From assembly GCF_029870285.1 (NCBI RefSeq), contig NZ_JACSYA010000020.1, forward strand, positions 1-64,000: a stretch of DNA of 64,000 nucleotides. The letters run 5' to 3'. A program made the translations under genes and the position numbers. Of the stretch, positions 49,970 through 56,662 are shown piece by piece (within the stretch, counting starts at the first letter, position 1; the number at the start of each line of letters is the position of its first letter). Below the pieces are notes generated by a model that saw only the letters and a program-made list of their open reading frames with translations, ran no database searches and was not told the DNA's origin. The DNA comes from Delftia sp. PS-11 (GTDB lineage Bacteria > Pseudomonadota > Gammaproteobacteria > Burkholderiales > Burkholderiaceae_C).

Positions 49970-50338
49970 ATGGCAAAGACAATTTTCCTGGTGGATGATT
50001 CTTCCGTGATGCGTTCCAGCGTCAAGCAGAGCCTTGAGATAGGCGGCTTCAAGGTGGAGACGGCCGTGGACGGGCTGGAGGCGCTGGGCCGTCTCAAGAC
50101 GGGGCTCAGGCCCGATCTGGTGATCACAGACATCAACATGCCCAAGATGGACGGCATCGAGTTCATCCGCAATGCCCGGCTCATCATGCGCTTCACGCCC
50201 ATCCTGGTGCTGACCACCGAGAGCCAGACCACGCGGCGCGACGAGGCCAAGAAGCTGGGGGCCACGGGCTGGCTGGTCAAGCCGGTAGGGGGCAATGATC
50301 TGCTCAAAGTCATCAAGCAGGTGCTGCCGGGGGCCTGA
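49970..50338 (+). CDS. cheY: CheY-like response regulator 2
   Basis: 122 residues from the ATG at 49970 (TTGGGAG upstream). Receiver: D9-D10, Asp54 in T-D-I-N-M-P, Thr in L-T-T-E and K in V-K-P-V. R-R-D-E-A-K-K-L-G-A-T-G-W near 90 is close to classical CheY proteins. Followed by the largest gap in the operon (111 bp), where nothing notable is seen. Confidence 0.94.
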   Translation: MAKTIFLVDDSSVMRSSVKQSLEIGGFKVETAVDGLEALGRLKTGLRPDLVITDINMPKMDGIEFIRNARLIMRFTPILVLTTESQTTRRDEAKKLGATGWLVKPVGGNDLLKVIKQVLPGA

Positions 50339-50449
50339 TGATGGCTGGCGCAAGACGGATGCCTGCGACGGGGCCTGCCCCTGTGGCGCCACCATCTGTT
50401 CGCATCCTGCCTGCGCCGGTCCCGATGATTTTCGAACGAGGGGGCATCC

Positions 50450-51634
50450 GTGAAATCCACCAGACACCTGCACGAGCAAGTCGCGCGTGAGCTGGCAGCA
50501 CTGCGCCGGCAGATGTACATCATTGTCGCCACCCTGTGCGTCGGCATCGGTATTGCCATCTGGCTCTTTCACTGGGAAGAGCGGTGGCTGTTTGCAGGGC
50601 TTGGGCTGTGCTGCGTGCTGGGCATGCTCATGACACGCGTTCTGGTCACCCGCAGCCAAAAGCACCTGCTGCAACTGCGCATGCGCATGGGCACGGTGGA
50701 CAGCCTGATGCATGGCGTCTCCGAGTCCGACCAGGCGCTGCGGCCATGCATGGAGCGTGTCGTGCAGGACACAGAGCACGCCGCGCACCATATTGTCGAG
50801 CGCGTTGGCGCCCTGACCGCCACGGCCCACGCGCTTGTGGACTATCTGGGCAAGGCGCGCCTGGGTTCGGGCAGCATGGGTGACAACGTCGCCGCCCGGT
50901 CGCAGGCCACTGGCCTGCTGGTGGAGGAGCTGCGTGACCGGCTTACCTCCGACAGCGAGAAGATCCATGCCCTGATGGGCAGTCTCCAGGCCATGATCGG
51001 CAAGGTTGGCCTGATCAGCGAAATCGCCCGCAAGACGAATATGCTGGCCATCAATGCCGCCATCGAAGCCGCCCGTGCCGGAGAGGCTGGACGCGGCTTT
51101 GCCGTGGTGGCGGGCGAGGTGCGTTCGCTGGCGCAGGGCGTGGCCTCAGTGGCGCAGGACATTGGCGCCACCATGCTCGATGCACGCAAGGCGCTGGAGG
51201 ACGGGCATGACAGCCGTTCGGCGGCGGCCGAGTTGAAGTCGGCCGATGACGTGCTGGATGCGGTATGCCATATGTCTGAAGGCTATGCCGACATGCAGCA
51301 GTTCTACAAGACGCTGATGTCGGTGATGACCGAATACAACACGGCCCTGGCCCGTGATCTGTCGGATGTGCTCGGCGACATCCAGTTCCAGGATGTGGTG
51401 CGCCAGACTGTCGAGCGCATGGATGCCATGGTGCAGCAGCGCATTGGCCTTCTGGAGGAGATGGCCGATCTGGTCGAGCACGACCAGGTCAATAGCGAGC
51501 GTGGGCAGGAAATTTCCAAGGCCGTGCAAGGACTGGCTGCGCAATACATCGCCGACGAACAGGTACACCAGCGTGTCAGCGATACTGGCAAGGCCGGGCC
51601 GGATGGCTCTCCTCCGCGTATCGAACTGTTCTAG
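50450..51634 (+). CDS. Membrane MCP-like protein with CheZ-like F-Q-D-x-x-x-Q motif
   Basis: 394 residues with a GTG start and GAGGGGG upstream. Two close transmembrane helices (about 22-40 and 45-66) with almost no periplasmic loop. The MCP signalling tip [17 protein letters not shown] lies at about 195-211. Near 313-319 is F-Q-D-V-V-R-Q, which matches the spacing of the CheZ phosphatase motif F-Q-D-L-T-G-Q (acid and amide residues). It may sense membrane state or internal signals and may also dephosphorylate CheY; the second role is inference. Confidence 0.85.
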   Translation: MKSTRHLHEQVARELAALRRQMYIIVATLCVGIGIAIWLFHWEERWLFAGLGLCCVLGMLMTRVLVTRSQKHLLQLRMRMGTVDSLMHGVSESDQALRPCMERVVQDTEHAAHHIVERVGALTATAHALVDYLGKARLGSGSMGDNVAARSQATGLLVEELRDRLTSDSEKIHALMGSLQAMIGKVGLISEIARKTNMLAINAAIEAARAGEAGRGFAVVAGEVRSLAQGVASVAQDIGATMLDARKALEDGHDSRSAAAELKSADDVLDAVCHMSEGYADMQQFYKTLMSVMTEYNTALARDLSDVLGDIQFQDVVRQTVERMDAMVQQRIGLLEEMADLVEHDQVNSERGQEISKAVQGLAAQYIADEQVHQRVSDTGKAGPDGSPPRIELF

Positions 51635-51657
51635 CTGTTGCGTACAGAGGATGACAT

Positions 51658-52710
51658 ATGCCGTTGAATGAACAACTCCAGGCGCGCTACCTGCAATTGG
51701 TGGAGCAGGCCTTCCTGTCCGGCAATGCGGTCGAGCGCGAAAGTGCGCTCAACGCCGTGGCCCAACTGGGCCGCAGTCTGCTGCCTACGCAGGTCACGCC
51801 CGTGGATATCGTCAGTCTGCACCAGACGGCGCTGGAGCGCATTGCGCAGCAGCAGCCCGATTGGCACATCTCCGAGATCGCTGGACACATCCTTGTGCCG
51901 CTGCTGGAGTTGACTTCCGCGCACAGCATGGCCTATCAGGAGATGGTGCAGGCCAAGCATGACGCCACCCTCGCTGCCCACCGCGAACAGGCCAGCCGGC
52001 TGGAGGCGCTGGGGGTGCTGGCGGCAGGCATGGCCCATGACTTCAATACCCTGCTGGGCAGTATTTCAGGCTATGCCGAGTTGTCACATGGCGAGATGCC
52101 GCACGGCGGTGCAGGCCATGAGTACCTGCACCAGATCGAGGTGGCCTGCCAGCGCGCGCAGAGCCTGATCCGGCGTATGCTGGACTTCGCCGGTCAGCGC
52201 TCGGGCCCGCCATCGCGCCAGTTGCTGGCGCTGCAGGTCGGTGAGGCACTGGAATTGCTCCATCCCAAGCTGGGCAGCCGTTTCCGGCTGCAGTGGTCCA
52301 ATCTCATGCCCGACGCCCAGGTGATTGCCGAAGAGGGGCAGATTCAGCAAATCGTGCTGAACCTGTGCATCAACGCGCTGGACGCCATGCCCCACGGCGG
52401 CCTGCTGCAGGTACGGCTGCAGCCTGCGGCTCAGCTTGCACACATACCTGCAGGCCATGAGAGCCATGCGGCCCTGGTGGTCGCAGATTCCGGCTGCGGG
52501 ATGCCGCCAGAGGTCCAGGCACGGGTTTTCGAGCCATTTTTCACCACCAAGGCACCCCAGGGCAGTGGTCTGGGCCTGTCGGTGGTGTATGGCATCGTCA
52601 GGCGGCTCGGTGGTGAGATCATTTTGCACAGCCAATCTTCAGGGCCGCAGACCGGCACCACATTCACCGTTTTTCTGCCCACTGAGGCACACCAGACAGA
52701 AGGAGGCTGA
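51658..52710 (+). CDS. Histidine kinase with RsbU-type N-terminal domain
   Basis: 350 residues. Residues 1-100 match the N-terminal RsbT-binding domain of RsbU: A-R-Y-L-Q-L near 10, A-L-N-A-V-A-Q-L-G-R near 30, D-I-V-S-L-H near 50 and H-S-M-A-Y-Q-E near 89. The kinase part has H127 in M-A-H-D-F-N-T-L-L, the N-box L-N-L-C-I-N-A-L-D-A-M, D-S-G-C-G-M, F-F-T-T-K and G-L-G-L-S. No membrane helix. In B. subtilis RsbT activates the RsbU phosphatase through this domain. Here the effector is a histidine kinase instead. Confidence 0.9.
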   Translation: MPLNEQLQARYLQLVEQAFLSGNAVERESALNAVAQLGRSLLPTQVTPVDIVSLHQTALERIAQQQPDWHISEIAGHILVPLLELTSAHSMAYQEMVQAKHDATLAAHREQASRLEALGVLAAGMAHDFNTLLGSISGYAELSHGEMPHGGAGHEYLHQIEVACQRAQSLIRRMLDFAGQRSGPPSRQLLALQVGEALELLHPKLGSRFRLQWSNLMPDAQVIAEEGQIQQIVLNLCINALDAMPHGGLLQVRLQPAAQLAHIPAGHESHAALVVADSGCGMPPEVQARVFEPFFTTKAPQGSGLGLSVVYGIVRRLGGEIILHSQSSGPQTGTTFTVFLPTEAHQTEGG

Positions 52711-52714
52711 GGCC

Positions 52715-53089
52715 ATGGCACATATCCTGATCGTGGAAGATGACGAGCAGTTCCGCCAGATGCTGGCCAGCATGCTGGCAGCAGACCAGCACCGCGTGAG
52801 CCAGGCGGGCAATGGCTTTCAGGGGCTGGAGGCCGCAGGCCGGGGGCATCCGGACTTGATCATCACCGACATCCTGATGCCGGAGATGGATGGGATTGAT
52901 TTCGTCATGGCCCTCAAGCGCCAGTGCCCGCATGTGCCGGTGATTGCCATGTCGGGCGGGCGGCGCTCGATTTCCGCCGAATTCAATCTCAATTCAGCCT
53001 CCCTGATGGGGGTTGCTGCGATACTCACCAAGCCCTTCAAACGGGACGACCTGCGCCTCGCGGTCCGCCAGGCGCTGGAAAGAGCCTGA
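52715..53089 (+). CDS. Single-domain response regulator, partner of the RsbU-like kinase
   Basis: 124 residues from the ATG at 52715, 4 bp after the kinase gene. Receiver with D9-D10, Asp52 (T-D-I-L-M-P), A-M-S-G-G and K in T-K-P-F. An unusual insert (about 84-97, R-R-S-I-S-A-E-F-N) follows the S/T position. No DNA-binding or enzyme domain, so the output is by protein contact or onward phosphotransfer. Confidence 0.92.
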   Translation: MAHILIVEDDEQFRQMLASMLAADQHRVSQAGNGFQGLEAAGRGHPDLIITDILMPEMDGIDFVMALKRQCPHVPVIAMSGGRRSISAEFNLNSASLMGVAAILTKPFKRDDLRLAVRQALERA

Positions 53090-53138
53090 GCATGGCTGCG
53101 CGGGGGCAACCCACTACGCACACCATAAGGAAGATTCC

Positions 53139-54014
53139 ATGCCCAGCAACCGTTTGGCGCCGATAGGGGCGCTGCTGAACCAGCACCGCGAGACCATCGC
53201 ACAGGAGTGGATGGATGAGGTGCTGCGGGGCTGGGGCCTCAAGTATCCCGACGTGATGCAGCATGCCGATGTGCGTCAGCAGATGGGCCTGCTGCTGCAT
53301 GAGCTGGCCGTACTGTTCCGGGACCATGGCAGCGACACGCCGCCTGTGATCGACAGCGATTCGCCACTGGCCGAATTCGCGGTGCAGCTCAGCAGCAGTC
53401 GCGCCAAGCTGGGCTTTCGCGCCACCGATACTGCCAGCTACCTGATCACGCTCAAGAACGTGCTGACACGCCATCTGGCCCGCACGGTCGATGGCGGCCA
53501 TATGGATCTGGCGGCTTGCCTGATGGCGGTGGACGATGTGCTGGACCACCTGGTGCTGCTGACCATGGATGCCTTTGTCGAGGCGCGCGAGCGGGTCATC
53601 TCGCAGCAGAGCCTGTCGCTCATCGAACTGTCGAGCCCGGCAGTGCGGCTGTGGGAGCAGATTATCCTGCTGCCGCTGGTCGGCGTCATCGATACCATGC
53701 GCGCGCGCCAGTTCACCGAGCGCCTGCTGGAGGCCATCTCGCGCTACGAGGCCCTGGTCACCATCATTGATGTCACGGGTGTTCCGGTGTTCGACACGGG
53801 CGTGGCCCGCCACATCATGAAGGCTGTCGAGGCTGCGCAGATGCTGGGCACCCGCATCGTATTGACGGGACTGTCGCCCGAGGGGGCTCAGACCTTGACC
53901 AAGCTCAATGTGGCCTTCGAGGGGGTCACCAGCCGCGCGACCCTGCGTGCTGGCGTGGCCGAGGCGCTGGCCATGGTGGGCAAGCGCATCGTCCATATCG
54001 GGGACCGGACATGA
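53139..54014 (+). CDS. rsbR: RsbR-like stressosome protein
   Basis: 291 residues. N-terminal helical domain (about 1-160, globin-like in the family) with E-W-M-D-E and V-E-A-R-E-R-V-I. The C-terminal STAS domain has L-S-S-P-A-V-R-L-W-E, T-I-I-D-V-T-G-V-P-V-F-D-T, R-I-V-L-T-G-L-S-P and A-Q-T-L. Thr213, Thr220 and Thr243 lie in the segments phosphorylated by RsbT in known RsbR proteins. It should co-assemble with RsbS into a stressosome that sequesters RsbT. Sensory input is unknown. Confidence 0.93.
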   Translation: MPSNRLAPIGALLNQHRETIAQEWMDEVLRGWGLKYPDVMQHADVRQQMGLLLHELAVLFRDHGSDTPPVIDSDSPLAEFAVQLSSSRAKLGFRATDTASYLITLKNVLTRHLARTVDGGHMDLAACLMAVDDVLDHLVLLTMDAFVEARERVISQQSLSLIELSSPAVRLWEQIILLPLVGVIDTMRARQFTERLLEAISRYEALVTIIDVTGVPVFDTGVARHIMKAVEAAQMLGTRIVLTGLSPEGAQTLTKLNVAFEGVTSRATLRAGVAEALAMVGKRIVHIGDRT

Positions 54015-54397
54015 AAGTCCCCATTCTCAAACTGGGCCGAATTTTGCTGACCTCCATTCAGGTCGAGCTGTCTGATGCGGATGCACTGCAATTTCAGTCG
54101 GACCTGGTGCGCCGTGTGGCCGAGGTCGAAGCGCAGGGCGTGGCGATCGATATCAGCGCTCTGGATGTGGTGGATTCCTACATGGCGCGGGTGATCAACG
54201 ACACGACTTCCATGGCGCAGCTTCTGGGTGCCGAGGTCGTGGTGTGCGGCATACAGCCCTATGTCGCCATGACCCTTGTCGAAATGGGCCGGGGCCTGAT
54301 TGGTGCCGACTGCGTCTTCGATCTCGAACAGGGACTGGAACGCCTGATGCAACGCATCCGGCATCGTGGTGATGCGGATCTGACCACGGGACAATGA
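54011..54397 (+). CDS. rsbS: RsbS-like stressosome scaffold protein
   Basis: 128 residues, STAS domain only. It starts V-P-I-L-K-L-G-R-I-L-L-T-S-I-Q and contains D-I-S-A-L-D-V-V-D-S-Y-M-A-R, with Ser56 equivalent to the serine of RsbS phosphorylated by RsbT, and C-G-I-Q-P-Y-V-A-M-T-L-V-E-M-G. Overlaps rsbR by 4 bp, as expected for co-translated partners. Confidence 0.95.
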   Translation: MKVPILKLGRILLTSIQVELSDADALQFQSDLVRRVAEVEAQGVAIDISALDVVDSYMARVINDTTSMAQLLGAEVVVCGIQPYVAMTLVEMGRGLIGADCVFDLEQGLERLMQRIRHRGDADLTTGQ

Positions 54398-54398
54398 G

Positions 54399-54812
54399 AT
54401 GCTCCAATCCAGCCAATCAGTGGTTTTGCACATTGTCGAAGACATGGATGTCGTGCGTGTGCGTGCCCATGTGCGCAGCCTGGCGTCCGATATGGGGTTC
54501 AGCCTGGGCGACCAGACGAGGCTGGCAACGGCGGTCTCGGAGCTGTCGCGCAATGTGCTGCAGTATGCCGGCAAGGGCCAGTGCGAGATTTTCTGTATGG
54601 CGCTCCCGTCCAGATCGGGGCTGCGCCTGGTATTCGAGGACCACGGACCCGGCATCGCCGACATCGATAAAGCCATGCAGGATGGCTACAGCACCAGCGG
54701 TGGACTGGGCGCAGGCCTGCCGGGCACGCGCCGCCTGGTGGACGAGTTCTCCATCGAATCGCGGCCGGGCCTGACCCGCATCACGATTGCCATGCTGCGA
54801 AGGCATGCCTGA
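54399..54812 (+). CDS. rsbT: RsbT-like switch kinase
   Basis: 137 residues, GHKL ATPase fold: N-box S-E-L-S-R-N-V-L-Q-Y-A near 50, G1 box E-D-H-G-P-G-I-A near 80, G2 box G-G-L-G-A-G-L-P-G near 103. RsbT phosphorylates RsbS and RsbR, leaves the complex and activates a target with an RsbU N-terminal domain. The only such target visible is the histidine kinase at 51658-52710. Confidence 0.95.
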   Translation: MLQSSQSVVLHIVEDMDVVRVRAHVRSLASDMGFSLGDQTRLATAVSELSRNVLQYAGKGQCEIFCMALPSRSGLRLVFEDHGPGIADIDKAMQDGYSTSGGLGAGLPGTRRLVDEFSIESRPGLTRITIAMLRRHA

Positions 54813-55225
54813 TGCCGCTGCCCGGACCGTACAGTGAATGCGTTCTCGTGCGCCAGGAGTCCGATGTGCCGGCTGCCATGCGCATGGGCCGCGATCTGGC
54901 GCAGCACTGTGGATTTTCCCGTGTCAACGCGATGTACATCGCCACGGCGGTGACGGAGCTGGCATCGAACCTCTGGATCCATGCGGGCGGCGGCGTGCTG
55001 ACGGTCGAGTGGCTGCCGCAACTGCCGGGCATCGAGATCCGCACGCAGGACAACGGTCCGGGTATTGCCGATGTGGCACTTGCCATGACCGATGGCTACA
55101 GCACAGCTGGCGGCCTGGGCTGCGGCCTGCCAGGCGTTGAGCGCCTGATGGATGGACTGCAGATTGAGCCCCGTCCCGCAGGCGGCACGCTGGTTCGTGC
55201 CTGGAAGGTGGCCCACCATGTCTGA
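54812..55225 (+). CDS. Second RsbT-like GHKL ATPase
   Basis: 137 residues, starting 1 bp into the rsbT stop. N-box T-E-L-A-S-N-L-W-I-H-A, G1 Q-D-N-G-P-G-I-A, G2 G-G-L-G-C-G-L-P-G. It looks like a paralogue of the preceding RsbT, a tandem duplication that has diverged. It may phosphorylate a different STAS protein (for example the one at 49711) or act with the RsbX-like phosphatase. Confidence 0.9.
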   Translation: MPLPGPYSECVLVRQESDVPAAMRMGRDLAQHCGFSRVNAMYIATAVTELASNLWIHAGGGVLTVEWLPQLPGIEIRTQDNGPGIADVALAMTDGYSTAGGLGCGLPGVERLMDGLQIEPRPAGGTLVRAWKVAHHV

Positions 55226-55844
55226 GCGGCCCGAGCCATGGGCCATCAGCCAGCATGCGCGGCCCAAGGCCGGCGAAAGCGAATGTGGCGATGCCTGCAT
55301 GGTATGGCGTCGGCCAATCCAGGCCGGGCCTGACCTGGCCGGGCCTGACCGGATGGTGCTGGCCCTGGCCGATGGCCTGGGCCACGGCCCCGAGGCCTCC
55401 CATGCGGCCCGCAGCGCGCTGCGCTGCGTGGGCCTGCATGCGCAGTCGGACTGCGAAGACATTTTTCGGCACTGCGACCAGGCGCTGCAAAGCACCCGTG
55501 GCGCGGCGATGGCACTGGCCCTCATCGACCCCGTCTCGCGGCAGGCGCAACTGGCATCGGTCGGCAATGTGCGTACTGTGCTGCTGCCTGCGCAGGGACG
55601 CGAGCGCCGCTATGCCGGTGCGCGTGGCATCGTGGGCGGCGGCTATGGCTGCCTGGCGCCCGAATCCGTACAACTGCGCAGCGGCGATGTACTGGCCCTG
55701 TTCAGCGATGGTCTGGACGAACTGCTGCCCCTCGGGCAATGCCTGCAGGGTAGTAGTGATTTCGAGCAGACTGCCGAAGCCGTGCTGCGGCAGTGGGCCT
55801 TGCCACGCGATGATGCCGCGATCCTGCTGCTGCGCGTTCCGTGA
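55218..55844 (+). CDS. rsbX: RsbX-like PP2C/SpoIIE phosphatase
   Basis: 208 residues from the ATG at 55218. Metal-binding motifs of the PPM family: C-G-D-A-C-M near 25, A-L-A-D-G-L-G-H-G near 50 (D-G-x-G-H-G), S-V-G-N-V near 113 and F-S-D-G-L-D-E near 165. RsbX resets the stressosome by dephosphorylating RsbS-P and RsbR-P. An in-frame 15-bp tandem duplication (A-G-P-D-L / A-G-P-D-R, 55322-55350) lies in the N-terminal loop. Confidence 0.92.
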   Translation: MSERPEPWAISQHARPKAGESECGDACMVWRRPIQAGPDLAGPDRMVLALADGLGHGPEASHAARSALRCVGLHAQSDCEDIFRHCDQALQSTRGAAMALALIDPVSRQAQLASVGNVRTVLLPAQGRERRYAGARGIVGGGYGCLAPESVQLRSGDVLALFSDGLDELLPLGQCLQGSSDFEQTAEAVLRQWALPRDDAAILLLRVP

Positions 55845-55879
55845 TGCCCGTCCCTTCTTCCATTTGCAACGCTTGTGCC

Positions 55880-56662
55880 ATGCATGTGATTGTGATTACG
55901 AACCGCAAAGGCGGTACTGCCAAAACCACGGTGGCGGTCAATCTCGCCGCTGAACTGGCCGCCCGGCAACTGCGGGTGCTGCTGATCGACCTGGACTCGC
56001 AAGGCCATTGCGCAGTGGGGCTGGGAGTGAGGGTCGAAGGCGCCAGCAGGACGGTGCACCATCTGTTCCGGGACCCATCGGCCCGGCTGGCGGACGTGAT
56101 CCAGGAGACGACAGTCAGCAACCTGTCGATTGCGCCGGCCGATACCCTATTCAACCACGGGCAGGGCGAGGGCAACGACCTGCGCCTGAAGCAGGCCATG
56201 GCCGATGCGGATCTGGCATTGCGCTTCGATATCGTCATCATCGACACGCCGCCTTCACTCGACGCCCTGCTGATGAACGCGCTGCACGCCGGCACCCGGG
56301 TCATGGTGCCGTATGTGCCTCACCACCTGTCCTTCGAGGGCGTGCGCCAGCTGGTGCGCGTGCTGTTTCCCATCATGACCGGGCCCAACCGCGCGCTCAA
56401 GGTGCTGGGATTTTTGCCGACCATGGCCTCAGACAGCTTTCGCCTGCACCGCTCGGTCAACGCTGCGGCTGCCGGTGATTTCGGCGCAGACCGGCTGCTG
56501 CCGGCGATCCGCAACGATATCAAGCTGTCCGAAGCCATGGGCGCTGGCCGTCCCATCCGGCAATTTGCCCCTTCCAGCCGGGGGGCACAGGACTTTGCCG
56601 GCCTGGCCGACGAGGTGCTCAGGCGGCTGGAGATGCCGCAGCCAAGCGCTGCTGTGGGGTGA
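55880..56662 (+). CDS. parA: ParA/MinD-type ATPase at the end of the che-rsb operon
   Basis: 260 residues from the ATG at 55880 (longer frames from 55841 lack support). Deviant Walker A K-G-G-T-A-K-T near 10, L-I-D-L-D-S-Q-G-H near 37 and I-I-D-T-P-P-S near 115. No ParB gene is adjacent. ParA-like proteins such as ParC/PpfA position chemosensory arrays, so it likely distributes this cluster's cytoplasmic array to daughter cells. Its last 44 bp overlap the convergent pdxA-like gene. Confidence 0.92.
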   Translation: MHVIVITNRKGGTAKTTVAVNLAAELAARQLRVLLIDLDSQGHCAVGLGVRVEGASRTVHHLFRDPSARLADVIQETTVSNLSIAPADTLFNHGQGEGNDLRLKQAMADADLALRFDIVIIDTPPSLDALLMNALHAGTRVMVPYVPHHLSFEGVRQLVRVLFPIMTGPNRALKVLGFLPTMASDSFRLHRSVNAAAAGDFGADRLLPAIRNDIKLSEAMGAGRPIRQFAPSSRGAQDFAGLADEVLRRLEMPQPSAAVG

